A DNA stretch of 64,000 nt, from the NCBI RefSeq assembly GCF_051020985.1, contig NW_027475176.1:1-64000 (forward strand). The letters run 5' to 3'. Under the pieces are notes generated by a model. The model was not told the origin of the DNA. It made no database searches and saw only the letters and a list, made by a program, of their open reading frames with translations. The DNA is from Nomia melanderi (lineage: Eukaryota; Arthropoda; Insecta; Hymenoptera; Halictidae). Both the position numbers and the translations under genes were made by a program. Below, piece after piece: positions 35,406-50,357 of this stretch. Position 1 is the stretch's first letter, and each line of letters opens with the position of its first letter.

Positions 35406-38400
35406 TTATAGATAGCGCAATAGATCAAAGTGCATTGTCTGTAGGAGGCCCTGGCGCATGAATCTGTGCAGAGGGAACAGCCTCGTACCACCAGGGGCCG
35501 AGAAAACCACAGTCTCATGGGGCCGGACACTCAGGGTCAGGGGAAAATCCAATATATGTCTGGTTATATCTCGGGTGCTATTAGAGGTAGCGCAATAAAC
35601 CAAAGTGAAATATCTGCAGGAGGGCCTGGCGCAGGAATCTGTGTAGCGGGAACGACCTCGGACCACCAGGCCCCGAGAAAACCACCGTCTCATGGGGCCG
35701 GACACTCAGGGTCAGGGGAAAATCCAATATATATCTGGTGATATCTCGGGTGCTATTAGAGACAGCGCAATAAACCAAAGTGAATTATCTGCAGGAGGCA
35801 CTGGCGCATGAATCTGTGCAGCGGGAACGACCTCGGACCACCAGGGGCCAAGAAAACCACCGTCTCATGGGGCCGGACACTCAGGGTCAGGGTAAAGTCC
35901 AATATATATCTGGTGATGTCTCGGGTGCTATTAGAGATAGCGCAATAAACCAAAGTGAATTATCTGCAGGAGGCCCTGGCGCATGTATCTTTGCAGCGGG
36001 AACGACCTCGGACCACCAGGGGCCGGGAAAACCACCGACTCATTGGGCCGGACACTCAGGGTCAGGGTAAAGTCCAATATATATCTGGTGATGTCTCGGG
36101 TGCTATTAGAGATAGCGCAATAAACCAAAGTGCATTATCTGCAGGAGGCCCTTGCGCATGAATCTGTGCAGCAGGAACGACATCGGACCACCAGGGGCTG
36201 AGAAAATTACAGATTTTCGGTATCCGCAACCCAAAGTGATGTATAAATCCAGCATATATATGGAGCTTTCTCGGGTGCTATTACAGATAGCGCAATAAAT
36301 CAAAGTGCATTATCTGTAGGAGGCCCTGGCTCATGAGTCTGTGCAGCGGGAACGACCTCGGACCACCAGGGGCCGAGAAAACCACAGTCTCATGGGGCCG
36401 GACACTCAGGGTCAGGGGAAAATCCAATATATATCCGGTGATATCTCGGGTGCTATTATAGATAGCGCAATAAATCAAAGTGCATTGTCTGTAGGAGGCC
36501 CTGGCGCATGAATCTGTGCAGAGGGAACAGCCTCGTACCACCAGGGGCCGAGAAAACCACAGTCTCATGGGGCCGGACACTCAGGGTCAGGGGAAAATCC
36601 AATATATGTCTGGTGATATCTCGGGTGCTATTAGAGGTAGCGCAATAAACCAAAGTGAAATATCTGCAGGAGGGCCTGGCGCAGGAATCTGTGTAGCGGG
36701 AACGACCTCGGACCACCAGGCCCCGAGAAAACCACCGTCTCATGGGGCCGGACACTCAGGGTCAGGGGAAAATCCAATATATATCTGGTGATATCTCGGG
36801 TGCTATTAGAGACAGCGCAATAAACCAAAGTGAATTATCTGCAGGAGGCACTGGCGCATGAATCTGTGCAGCGGGAACGGCCTCGGACCACCAGGGGCCA
36901 AGAAAACCACCGTCTCATGGGGCCGGACACTCAGGGTCAGGATAAGTCCAATATATATCTGGTGATGTCTCGGGTGCTATTAGAGATAGCGCAATAAACC
37001 AAAGTGAATTATCTGCAGGAGGCCCTGGCGCATGTATCTTTGCAGCGGGAACGACCTCGGACCACCAGGGGCCGGGAAAACCACCGACTCATTGGGCCGG
37101 ACACTCAGGGTCAGGGTAAAGTCCAATATATATCTGGTGATGTCTCGGGTGCTATTAGAGATAGCGCAATAAACCAAAGTGAATTATCTGCAGGAGGCCC
37201 TTGCGCATGAATCTGTGCAGCAGGAACGACATCGGACCACCAGGGGCTGAGAAAATTACAGATTTTCGGTATCCGCAACCCAAAGTGATGTATAAATCCA
37301 GCATATATATGGAGCTTTCTCGGGTGCTATTACAGATAGCGCAATAAATCAAAGTGCATTGTCTGTAGGAGGCCCTGGCGCATGAATCTCGCCAGCGGGA
37401 ACGACCTCGGAACACCAGGGGCCGAGAAAATCACAATCTCATGGGGCCGGACACTCAGGGTCAGGGGAAAATCCAATATATATCTGGTGATATCTCTGGT
37501 GCTATTACAGATAGCGCAATAAATCAAAGTGCATTGTCTGTAGGAGGCACTGGCGAATGAATCTGTGCAGCAGGAACGACCTCGGACCACCAGGGGCCGA
37601 GAAAACCACCGTCTCATGGCGCCGGACAGTCAGGGTCAGTGAAAAATCCAATATACATCTGGCTATATCTCGGGTGCTATTATAGATAGCGCAATAAATC
37701 AAAGTGCATTGTCTGTAGGAGGCACTGGCGAATGAATGTGTGCAGCAGGAACGACCTCGGACCACTAGAGGCCGAGAAAACCACCGTCTCATGGGGCCGG
37801 ACACTCAGGGTCGGGGAAAAATCCAATATACATCTGATGATATCTCGGGTGCTATTAGAGATAGCGCAATAAACCAAAGTGAAATATCTGCAGGAGGGCC
37901 TGGCGCAGGAATCTGTGTAGCGGGAACGACCTCGGACCACCAGGCCCCGAGAAAACCACCGTCTCATGGGGCCGGACACTCAGGGTCAGGGGAAAATCCA
38001 ATATATATCTGGTGATATCTCGGGTGCTGTTACAGATAGCGCTATAAATCAAAGTGCATTGTCTGTAGGAGGCCCTGGCGCATGAATCTGGGCAGCGGGA
38101 ACGACCTCGGACGGCTAGGGGCCGAGAAAACCACCGTCTCATGGGGCCGGACACCCAGGGTCAGGGGAAAATCCAATATATATCTGGTGATATCTCGGGT
38201 GCTGTTACAGATAGCGCTATAAATCAAAGTGCATTGTCTGTAGGAGGCCCTGGCGCATGAATCTGGGCAGCGGGAACGACCTCGGACGGCTAGGGGCCGA
38301 GAAAACCACCGTCTCATGGGGCCGGACACCCAGGGTCAGGGAAAATCCAATATATATCTGGTGATATCTCGGGTGCTATTACAGATAGCGCAATAAATCA

Positions 38401-40500
38401 AAGTGCATTGTCTGTAGGAGGCCCTGCCGCATGAATCTGGGCAGCGGGAACGACCTCGGACCACCAGGGGCCGAGAAAACCACAGTCTCACGGGGCCGGA
38501 CACTCAGGGTCAGGGGAAAATCCAATATATATCTGGTTATATCTCGGGTGCTATTAGAGATAGCGCAATCAACCAAAGTGAATTATCTGCAGGACGCCCC
38601 GGCGCATGAATCTGGGCAGCGGGAACGACCTCGGACCACCAGGGGCCGAGATATCCACAGTCTGATGGAGCCGGACACTCAGGGTCGGGGAAAAATCCAA
38701 TATACATCTGGTGATATCTCGGGTGCTATTAGAGATAGCGCAATAAGTCAAAGTGCATTGTCTGTAGGAGGCCCTGGCGCATGAATCTGTGCAGCGGGAA
38801 AGACTTCGGACCACCAGGGGCCGAGAAAACCACAGTCTCATGGGGCCGGACACTCAGGGTCAGGGGAAAATCCAATACATATCTGGTGATATCTCGGGTG
38901 CTATTAGAGATAGCGCAATAAACCAAAGGGAATTATCTGCAGGAGGCCCCGGCGCATGCATCTGTGCAGCGGGAACGACCTCGGACCACCAGGGGCCGAG
39001 AAAATCACCGTCTCATGGGGCCGGACTGTCAGGGACAGGGAAAAATCCAATATATATCTGGAGATATCGCGGGTGCTATTAGTGATAGCGAAATAAATCA
39101 AAGTGCATTGTCTGCAGGAGGCACTGGCGCATGAATCTGTGCAGCGGGAACGACCTCGGACCACCAGGGGCCGAGAAAATCACAGTCTCATGGGGCCGGA
39201 CTGTCAGGGTCAGGGGAAAATCCAATATATATCTGGTGATATCTCGGGTGCTATTAGAGGTAGCGCAATAAATCAAAGTGCATTGTCTGCAGGAGGCCCT
39301 ACCGCATGAATCTGTGCAGCGGGAACGACCTCGGACCACCAGGGGCCGAGAAAATCACCGTCTCGTGGGGTTGAACACTCAGGGTCAGGGAAAAATCCAA
39401 TATATATCCGGTGATATCTCGGGTGCTATTAGAGATACCGCAATAAATCTAAGTGCATTGTCTGTAGGAGGCATTGGCGAATAAATCTGCGCAGCAGGAA
39501 CGACCTCGGACGGCTAGGGGCCGTGAAAATTACAGATTTTCGGTATCCGTCACCCAATGTCAAGTAAAAATCCAGCATATATCTGGTGATATCTCGGGTT
39601 CTGTTACAGATAGCGCGATAAATCAAAGTGCATTGTCTGTAGGAGGCACTGGCGAATGAATCTGCGCAGCAGGAACGACCTCGGACCACTAAGGGCCGTG
39701 AATATCACCGTCTCATGGGGCCGGACACTCAGGGTCGGGGATAAATCTAATATATATCCGGTGATATCTCGGGTGCTATTATAGATAGCGCAATAAATCA
39801 AAGTGCATTGTCTGTAGGAGGCCCTGGCGCATGAATCTGTGCAGTGGGAACAGCCTCGTACCACCAGGGGCCGAGAAAACCACAGTCTCATGGGGCCGGA
39901 CACTCAGGGTCAGGGGAGAATCCAATATATATCTGGTGATATCTCGGGTGCTATTAGAGGTAGCGCAATAAACCAAAGTGAAATATCTGCAGGAGGGCCT
40001 GGCGCAGGAATCTGTGTAGCGGGAACGACCTCGGACCACCAGGCCCCGAGAAAACCACCGTCTCATGGGGCCGGACACTAAGGGTCAGGGGAAAATCCAA
40101 TATATATCTGGTGATATCTCGGGTGCTATTAGAGACAGCGCAATAAACCAAAGTGAATTATCTGCAGGAGGCACTGGCGCATGAATCTGTGCAGCGGGAA
40201 CGACCTCGGACCACCAGGGGCCAAGAAAACCACCGTCTCATGGGGCCGGACACTCAGGGTCAGGGTAAAGTCCAATATATATCTGGTGATGTCTCGGGTG
40301 CTATTAGAGATAGCGCAATAAACCAAAGTGAATTATCTGCAGGAGGCCCTGGCGCATGTATCTTTGCAGCGGGAACGACCTCGGACCACCAGGGGCCGGG
40401 AAAACCACCGACTCATTGGGCCGGACACTCAGGGTCAGGGTAAAGTCCAATATATATCTGGTGATGTCTCGGGTGCTATTAGAGATAGCGCAATAAACCA
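35406..40500 (+). repeat. Higher-order duplications in the 175-bp array, first set
   Basis: Blocks with shared rare variants recur at whole numbers of monomers. The block around 35406-36128 recurs at 36456-37177 (offset 1050 bp, six monomers) and around 39779-40501 (offset about 4373, 25 monomers). The block at 37155-37617 recurs at 40479-40941 (offset about 3324, 19 monomers). Markers include AGTGAAATATCTGCAGGAGG and the variant type with ATTACAGATTTTCGG. Confidence 0.85.
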
Positions 40501-43500
40501 AAGTGAATTATCTGCAGGAGGCCCTTGCGCATGAATCTGTGCAGCAGGAACGACATCGGACCACCAGGGGCTGAGAAAATTACAGATTTTCGGTATCCGC
40601 AACCCAAAGTGATGTATAAATCCAGCATATATATGGAGCTTTCTCGGGTGCTATTACAGATAGCGCAATAAATCAAAGTGCATTGTCTGTAGGAGGCCCT
40701 GGCGCATGAATCTGGCCAGCGGGAACGACCTCGGAACACCAGGGGCCGAGAAAATCACAATCTCATGGGGCCGGACACTCAGGGTCAGGGGAAAATCCAA
40801 TATATATCTGGTGATATCTCGGGTGCTATTAGAGATAGCGCAATAAATCAAAGTGCATTGTCTGCAGGAGGTCCTGTCGCATGAATCTGTGCAGCAGGAA
40901 CGATCTCGGACCAGCAGGGGCCGAGAAAACCACCGTCTCATGGGGCCGGACCGTCAGGGTCAGGGAAAAATCAAATATATATCTGGGGATATCTCGGGTG
41001 CTATTACAGATAGCGCAATAAATCAAAGTGAATTATCTGCAGGAAGCTCTGGCGCATGCATATGTGCAACGGGAAAGACCTCGGACCACCAGGGGCCGAG
41101 AAAACCACCGTCTCATGGGGCCGGACACTCAGGGTCAGTGAAAAATCCAATATATATCTGGTGGTATCTCTGGTGCTATTACAGATAGCGCAATAAATCA
41201 AAGTGCATTGTCTGTAGGAGGCACTGGCGAATGAATCTGTGCAGCAGGAACGACCTCGGACCACCAGGGGCCGAGAAAACCACCGTCTCATGGGGCCGGA
41301 CTGTCAGGGTCAGTGAAAAATCCAATATACATCTGGCTATATCTCGGGTGCTATTATAGATAGCGCAATAAATCAAAGTGCATTGTCTGTAGGAGGCACT
41401 GGCGAATGAATGTGTGCAGCAGGAACGACCTCGGACCACTAGAGGCCGAGAAAACCACCGTCTCATGGGGCCGGACACTCAGGGTCGGGGAAAAATCCAA
41501 TATACATCTGATGATATCTCGGGTGCTATTAGAGATAGCGCAATAAACCAAAGTGAAATATCTGCAGGAGGGCCTGGCGCAGGAATCTGTGTAGCGGGAA
41601 CGACCTCGGACCCCCAGTCCCCGAGAAAACCACCGTCTCATGGGGCCGGACACTCAGGGTCAGGGGAAAATCCAATATATATCTGGTGATATCTCGGGTG
41701 CTATTAGAGACAGCGCAATAAACCAAAGTGAATTATCTGCAGGAAGCCCTGGCGCATGATTCTGTGCAGCGGCAACGACCTCGGACCACCAGGGGCCGAG
41801 AAAACCACCGTCTCATGGGGCCGGACACTCATGGTCAGGGGAAAATCCAATATATATCTGGTGATATCTCGGGTGCTGTTACAGATAGCGCTATAAATCA
41901 AAGTGCATTGTCTGTAGGAGGCCCTGGCGCATGAATCTGGGCAGCGGGAACGACCTCGGAAGACCAGGGGCCGAGAAAACCACCGTCTCATGGGGCCGGA
42001 CACTCATGGTCAGGGGAGAATCCAATATATATCTGGTGATATCTCGGGTGCTATTACAGATAGCGCTATAAATCAAAGTGCATTGTCTGTAGGAGGCCCC
42101 GTCGCATGAATGTGTGCAGCGGGAACGACCTCGGACCACCAGGGCCCGAGAAAACCACAGTCTCATGGGGTCGGACACTCAGGGTCAGGGGAAAATCCAA
42201 TATATATCTGGTTATATCTCGGGTGCTATTAGAGATAGCGCAATCAACCAAAGTGAATTATCTGCAGGAGGCCCTGGCGCATGAATCTGTGCAGCGGAAA
42301 CGACCTCGGACCGCCAGGGGCCGAGAAAACCACCGTCTCATGGGGCCGGACACACAGGGTCAGGGGAAAATACAATATATATCTGGTGATATCTCGGGTG
42401 CTATTACAGATAGCGCAATCAATCAAAGTGCATTGTCTGTAGGAGGCCCCGGCGCATGAATCTGGGCAGCGGCAACGACCTCGGACCACCAGGGGCCGAG
42501 ATATCCACAGTCTGATGGAGCCGGACACTCAGGGTCGGGGAAAAATCCAATATACATCTGGTGATATCTCGGGTGCTATTAGAGATAGCGCAATAAGTCA
42601 AAGTGCATTGTCTGTAGGAGGCCCTGGCGCATGAATCTGTGCAGCGGGAAAGACTTCGGACCACCAGGGGCCGAGAAAACCACAGTCTCATGGGGCCGGA
42701 CACTCAGGGTCAGGGGAAAATCCAATACATATCTGGTGATATCTCGGCTGCTATTAGAGATAGCGCAATAAACCAAAGGGAATTATCTGCAGGAGGCCCC
42801 GGCGCATGCATCTGTGCAGCGGGAACGACCTCGGACCACCAGGGGCCGAGAAAATCACCGTCTCATGGGGCCGGACTGTCAGGGACAGGGAAAAATCCAA
42901 TATATATCTGGAGATATCGCGGGTGCTATTAGTGATAGCGAAATAAATCAAAGTGCATTGTCTGCAGGAGGCCCCGGCGCATGCATCTGTGCAGCGGGAA
43001 CGACCTCGGACCACCAGGGGCCGAGAAAATCACCGTCTCATGGGTCCGGACTGTCAGGGACAGGGAAAAATCCAATATATATCTGGTGATATCTCGGGTG
43101 CTATTAGAGGTAGCGCAATAAATCAAAGTGCATTGTCTGCAGGAGGCCCCAGCGCATGAATCTGTGCAGCGGGAACGACCTCGGACCACCAGGGGCCGAG
43201 AAAATTACAGATATTCGGAATCCGTCGCCCTAGGTCATGTAAAAATCCAATATATATCTGGTGATATCTCGGGTGCTATTACAGATAGCGAAATAAATCA
43301 AAGTGCATTGTCTGCAGGAGGCCCTGGCGCATGAATCTGTGCAGCGGGAACGAACTCGGACCACCAGGGACCGAGAAAACTACCGTCTCATGGGTCCGGA
43401 CTGTCAGGGTCAGGGAAAAATCCAATATATGTTTGGTGATATCTCGGGTGCTATTAGAGATAGCGCAATAAATCAAAGTGAATTATCTGCACGGGGCCCT

Positions 43501-46500
43501 GGCGCATGAATCTGTGCAGCGGGAACGACCTCGGACCACCAGGGGACGAAAAAACTACCGTCTCATGGGGCCGGACACTCAGGGTCAGGGAAAAATCAAA
43601 TATATATCTGGTGATATCTCGGTTGCTATTAGAGGTAGCGCAATAAATCAAAGTGCATTGTCTGCAGGAGGCCCTAGCGCATGCAGCTGTGCAGCGGGAA
43701 CGACCTCGGACCACCAGGGGTCGAGAAAACCACCGTGTCATGGGGCCGGACACTCAGGGTCAGGGGAAAATCCAATATATATCTGGTGATATCTCGGGTG
43801 CTGTTACAGATAGCGCTATAAATCAAAGTGCATTGTCTGTAGGAGGCCCTGGCGCATGAATCTGGGCAGCGGGAACGACCTCGGAAGACCAGGGGCCGAG
43901 AAAACCACCGTCTCATGGGGCCGGACACTCATGGTCAGGGGAGAATCCAATTTATATCTGGTGATATCTCGGGTGCTATTACAGATAGCGCCATAAATCA
44001 AAGTGCATTGTCTGTAGGAGGCCCCGTCGCATGAATGTGTGCAGCGGGAACGACCTCGGACCACCAGGGCCCGAGAAAACCACAGTCTCATGGGGTCGGA
44101 CACTCAGGGTCAGGGGAAAATCCAATATATATCTGGTTATATCTCGGGTGCTATTAGAGATAGCGCAATCAACCAAAGTGAATTATCTGCAGGAGGCCCT
44201 GGCGCATGAATCTGTGCAGCGGAAACGACCTCGGACCGCCAGGGGCCGAGAAAACCACCGTCTCATGGGGCCGGACACTCAGGGTCAGGGGAAAATACAA
44301 TATATATCTGGTGATATCTCGGGTGCTATTACAGATAGCGCAATCAATCAAAGTGAATTATCTGCAGGAGGCCCTGGCGCATGTATCTTTGCAGCGGGAA
44401 CGACCTCGGACCACCAGGGGCCGGGAAAACCACCGACTCATTGGGCCGGACACTCAGGGTCAGGGTAAAGTCCAATATATATCTGGTGATGTCTCGGGTG
44501 CTATTAGAGATAGCGCAATAAACCAAAGTGAATTATCTGCAGGAGGCCCTTGCGCATGAATCTGTGCAGCAGGAACGACATCGGACCACCAGGGGCTGAG
44601 AAAATTACAGATTTTCGGTATCCGCAACCCAAAGTGATGTATAAATCCAGCATATATATGGAGCTTTCTCGGGTGCTATTACAGATAGCGCAATAAATCA
44701 AAGTGCATTGTCTGTAGGAGGCCCTGGCGCATGAATCTGGCCAGCGGGAACGACCTCGGAACACCAGGGGCCGAGAAAATCACAATCTCATGGGGCCGGA
44801 CACTCAGGGTCAGGGGAAAATCCAATATATATCTGGTGATATCTCGGGTGCTATTAGAGATAGCGCAATAAATCAAAGTGCATTGTCTGCAGGAGGTCCT
44901 GTCGCATGAATCTGTGCAGCAGGAACGATCTCGGACCAGCAGGGGCCGAGAAAACCACCGTCTCATGGGGCCGGACCGTCAGGGTCAGGGAAAAATCAAA
45001 TATATATCTGGGGATATCTCGGGTGCTATTACAGATAGCGCAATAAATCAAAGTGAATTATCTGCAGGAAGCTCTGGCGCATGCATATGTGCAACGGGAA
45101 AGACCTCGGACCACCAGGGGCCGAGAAAACCACCGTCTCATGGGGCCGGACACTCAGGGTCAGTGAAAAATCCAATATATATCTGGTGGTATCTCTGGTG
45201 CTATTACAGATAGCGCAATAAATCAAAGTGCATTGTCTGTAGGAGGCACTGGCGAATGAATCTGTGCAGCAGGAACGACCTCGGACCACCAGGGGCCGAG
45301 AAAACCACCGTCTCATGGGGCCGGACTGTCAGGGTCAGTGAAAAATCCAATATACATCTGGCTATATCTCGGGTGCTATTATAGATAGCGCAATAAATCA
45401 AAGTGCATTGTCTGTAGGAGGCACTGGCGAATGAATGTGTGCAGCAGGAACGACCTCGGACCACTAGAGGCCGAGAAAACCACCGTCTCATGGGGCCGGA
45501 CACTCAGGGTCGGGGAAAAATCCAATATACATCTGATGATATCTCGGGTGCTATTAGAGATAGCGCAATAAACCAAAGTGAAATATCTGCAGGAGGGCCT
45601 GGCGCAGGAATCTGTGTAGCGGGAACGACCTCGGACCCCCAGTCCCCGAGAAAACCACCGTCTCATGGGGCCGGACACTCAGGGTCAGGGGAAAATCCAA
45701 TATATATCTGGTGATATCTCGGGTGCTATTAGAGACAGCGCAATAAACCAAAGTGAATTATCTGCAGGAAGCCCTGGCGCATGATTCTGTGCAGCGGCAA
45801 CGACCTCGGACCACCAGGGGCCGAGAAAACCACCGTCTCATGGGGCCGGACACTCATGGTCAGGGGAAAATCCAATATATATCTGGTGATATCTCGGGTG
45901 CTGTTACAGATAGCGCTATAAATCAAAGTGCATTGTCTGTAGGAGGCCCTGGCGCATGAATCTGGGCAGCGGGAACGACCTCGGAAGACCAGGGGCCGAG
46001 AAAACCACCGTCTCATGGGGCCGGACACTCATGGTCAGGGGAGAATCCAATATATATCTGGTGATATCTCGGGTGCTATTACAGATAGCGCTATAAATCA
46101 AAGTGCATTGTCTGTAGGAGGCCCCGTCGCATGAATGTGTGCAGCGGGAACGACCTCGGACCACCAGGGCCCGAGAAAACCACAGTCTCATGGGGTCGGA
46201 CACTCAGGGTCAGGGGAAAATCCAATATATATCTGGTTATATCTCGGGTGCTATTAGAGATAGCGCAATCAACCAAAGTGAATTATCTGCAGGAGGCCCT
46301 GGCGCATGAATCTGTGCAGCGGAAACGACCTCGGACCGCCAGGGGCCGAGAAAACCACCGTCTCATGGGGCCGGACACACAGGGTCAGGGGAAAATACAA
46401 TATATATCTGGTGATATCTCGGGTGCTATTACAGATAGCGCAATCAATCAAAGTGCATTGTCTGTAGGAGGCCCCGGCGCATGAATCTGGGCAGCGGCAA

Positions 46501-49500
46501 CGACCTCGGACCACCAGGGGCCGAGATATCCACAGTCTGATGGAGCCGGACACTCAGGGTCGGGGAAAAATCCAATATACATCTGGTGATATCTCGGGTG
46601 CTATTAGAGATAGCGCAATAAGTCAAAGTGCATTGTCTGTAGGAGGCCCTGGCGCATGAATCTGTGCAGCGGGAAAGACTTCGGACCACCAGGGGCCGAG
46701 AAAACCACAGTCTCATGGGGCCGGACACTCAGGGTCAGGGGAAAATCCAATACATATCTGGTGATATCTCGGCTGCTATTAGAGATAGCGCAATAAACCA
46801 AAGGGAATTATCTGCAGGAGGCCCCGGCGCATGCATCTGTGCAGCGGGAACGACCTCGGACCACCAGGGGCCGAGAAAATCACCGTCTCATGGGGCCGGA
46901 CTGTCAGGGACAGGGAAAAATCCAATATATATCTGGAGATATCGCGGGTGCTATTAGTGATAGCGAAATAAATCAAAGTGCATTGTCTGCAGGAGGCCCT
47001 GGCGCATGAATCTGTGCAGCGGGAACGAACTCGGACCACCAGGGACCGAGAAAACTACCGTCTCATGGGTCCGGACTGTCAGGGTCAGGGAAAAATCCAA
47101 TATATGTTTGGTGATATCTCGGGTGCTATTAGAGATAGCGCAATAAACCAAAGGGAATTATCTGCAGGAGGCCCCGGCGCATGCATCTGTGCAGCGGGAA
47201 CGACCTCGGACCACCAGGGGCCGAGAAAATCACCGTCTCATGGGGCCGGACTGTCAGGGACAGGGAAAAATCCAATATATATCTGGAGATATCGCGGGTG
47301 CTATTAGTGATAGCGAAATAAATCAAAGTGCATTGTCTGCAGGAGGCCCTGGCGCATGAATCTGTGCAGCGGGAAAGACTTCGGACCACCAGGGGCCGAG
47401 AAAACCACAGTCTCATGGGGCCGGACACTCAGGGTCAGGGGAAAATCCAATACATATCTGGTGATATCTCGGCTGCTATTAGAGATAGCGCAATAAACCA
47501 AAGGGAATTATCTGCAGGAGGCCCCGGCGCATGCATCTGTGCAGCGGGAACGACCTCGGACCACCAGGGGCCGAGAAAATCACCGTCTCATGGGTCCGGA
47601 CTGTCAGGGACAGGGAAAAATCCAATATATATCTGGTGATATCTCGGGTGCTATTAGAGGTAGCGCAATAAATCAAAGTGCATTGTCTGCAGGAGGCCCC
47701 AGCGCATGAATCTGTGCAGCGGGAACGACCTCGGACCACCAGGGGCCGAGAAAATTACAGATATTCGGAATCCGTCGCCCTAGGTCATGTAAAAATCCAA
47801 TATATATCTGGTGATATCTCGGGTGCTATTACAGATAGCGAAATAAATCAAAGTGCATTGTCTGCAGGAGGCCCTGGCGCATGAATCTGTGCAGCGGGAA
47901 CGAACTCGGACCACCAGGGACCGAGAAAACTACCGTCTCATGGGTCCGGACTGTCAGGGTCAGGGAAAAATCCAATATATGTTTGGTGATATCTCGGGTG
48001 CTATTAGAGATAGCGCAATAAATCAAAGTGAATTATCTGCACGGGGCCCTGGCGCATGAATCTGTGCAGCGGGAACGACCTCGGACCACCAGGGGACGAA
48101 AAAACTACCGTCTCATGGGGCCGGACACTCAGGGTCAGGGAAAAATCAAATATATATCTGGTGATATCTCGGTTGCTATTAGAGGTAGCGCAATAAATCA
48201 AAGTGCATTGTCTGCAGGAGGCCCTAGCGCATGCAGCTGTGCAGCGGGAACGACCTCGGACCACCAGGGGTCGAGAAAACCACCGTGTCATGGGGCCGGA
48301 CACTCAGGGTCAGGGGAAAATCCAATATATATCTGGTGATATCTCGGGTGCTGTTACAGATAGCGCTATAAATCAAAGTGCATTGTCTGTAGGAGGCCCT
48401 GGCGCATGAATCTGGGCAGCGGGAACGACCTCGGAAGACCAGGGGCCGAGAAAACCACCGTCTCATGGGGCCGGACACTCATGGTCAGGGGAGAATCCAA
48501 TTTATATCTGGTGATATCTCGGGTGCTATTACAGATAGCGCCATAAATCAAAGTGCATTGTCTGTAGGAGGCCCCGTCGCATGAATGTGTGCAGCGGGAA
48601 CGACCTCGGACCACCAGGGCCCGAGAAAACCACAGTCTCATGGGGTCGGACACTCAGGGTCAGGGGAAAATCCAATATATATCTGGTTATATCTCGGGTG
48701 CTATTAGAGATAGCGCAATCAACCAAAGTGAATTATCTGCAGGAGGCCCTGGCGCATGAATCTGTGCAGCGGAAACGACCTCGGACCGCCAGGGGCCGAG
48801 AAAACCACCGTCTCATGGGGCCGGACACTCAGGGTCAGGGGAAAATACAATATATATCTGGTGATATCTCGGGTGCTATTACAGATAGCGCAATCAATCA
48901 AAGTGCATTGTCTGTAGGAGGCCCCGGCGCATGAATCTGGGCAGCGGGAACGACCTCGGACCACCAGGGGCCGAGATATCCACAGTCTGATGGAGCCGGA
49001 CACTCAGGGTCGGGGAAAAATCCAATATACATCTGGTGATATCTCGGGTGCTATTAGAGATAGCGCAATAAGTCAAAGTGCATTGTCTGTAGGAGGCCCT
49101 GGCGCATGAATCTGTGCAGCGGGAAAGACTTCGGACCACCAGGGGCCGAGAAAACCACAGTCTCATGGGGCCGGACACTCAGGGTCAGGGGAAAATCCAA
49201 TACATATCTGGTGATATCTCGGCTGCTATTAGAGATAGCGCAATAAACCAAAGGGAATTATCTGCAGGAGGCCCCGGCGCATGCATCTGTGCAGCGGGAA
49301 CGACCTCGGACCACCAGGGGCCGAGAAAATCACCGTCTCATGGGGCCGGACTGTCAGGGACAGGGAAAAATCCAATATATATCTGGAGATATCGCGGGTG
49401 CTATTAGTGATAGCGAAATAAATCAAAGTGCATTGTCTGCAGGAGGCCCCGGCGCATGCATCTGTGCAGCGGGAACGACCTCGGACCACCAGGGGCCGAG

Positions 49501-50330
49501 AAAATCACCGTCTCATGGGGCCGGACTGTCAGGGACAGGGAAAAATCCAATATATATCTGGTGATATCTCGGGTGCTATTAGAGGTAGCGCAATAAATCA
49601 AAGTGCATTGTCTGCAGGAGGCCCTACCGCATGAATCTGTGCAGCGGGAACGACCTCGGACCACCAGGGGCCGAGAAAATTACAGATATTCGGAATCCGT
49701 CGCCCTAGGTCATGTAAAAATCCAATATATATCTGGTGATATCTCGGGTGCTATTACAGATAGCGAAATAAATCAAAGTGCATTGTCTGCAGGAGGCCCT
49801 GGCGCATGAATCTGTGCAGCGGGAACGAACTCGGACCACCAGGGACCGAGAAAACTACCGTCTCATGGGTCCGGACTGTCAGGGTCAGGGAAAAATCCAA
49901 TATATGTTTGGTGATATCTCGGGTGCTATTAGAGATAGCGCAATAAATCAAAGTGAATTATCTGCACGGGGCCCTGGCGCATGAATCTGTGCAGCGGGAA
50001 CGACCTCGGACCACCAGGGGCCGAAAAAACTACCGTCTCATGGGGCCGGACACTCAGGGTCAGGGAAAAATCAAATATATATCTGGTGATATCTCGGTTG
50101 CTATTAGAGGTAGCGCAATAAATCAAAGTGCATTGTCTGCAGGAGGCCCTAGCGCATGCAGCTGTGCAGCGGGAACGACCTCGGACCACCAGGGGTCGAG
50201 AAAACCACCGTGTCATGGGGCCGGACACTCAGGGTCAGGGGAAAATCCAATATATATCTGGTGATATCTCGGGTGCTATTAGAGATAGCGCAATAAACCA
50301 AAGTGAATTATCTGCGGGAGGCCCTGGCGC
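40330..50330 (+). repeat. Higher-order duplications in the 175-bp array, second set (23-, 26-, 14- and 11-monomer offsets)
   Basis: About 40330-42970 is repeated nearly unchanged at 44355-46995 (offset 4025 bp, 23 monomers). About 42970-44355 is repeated at 47520-48900 (offset 4550, 26 monomers). Parts return again near 48900-49400 (offset 2450, 14 monomers, from 46450) and 49600-50280 (offset 1925, 11 monomers, from 47680). This nested pattern is what repeated unequal exchange or replication slippage over several kilobases would leave. Confidence 0.87.
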
Positions 50331-50357
50331 ATGAATATGTGCAGCGGGAACGACCTC

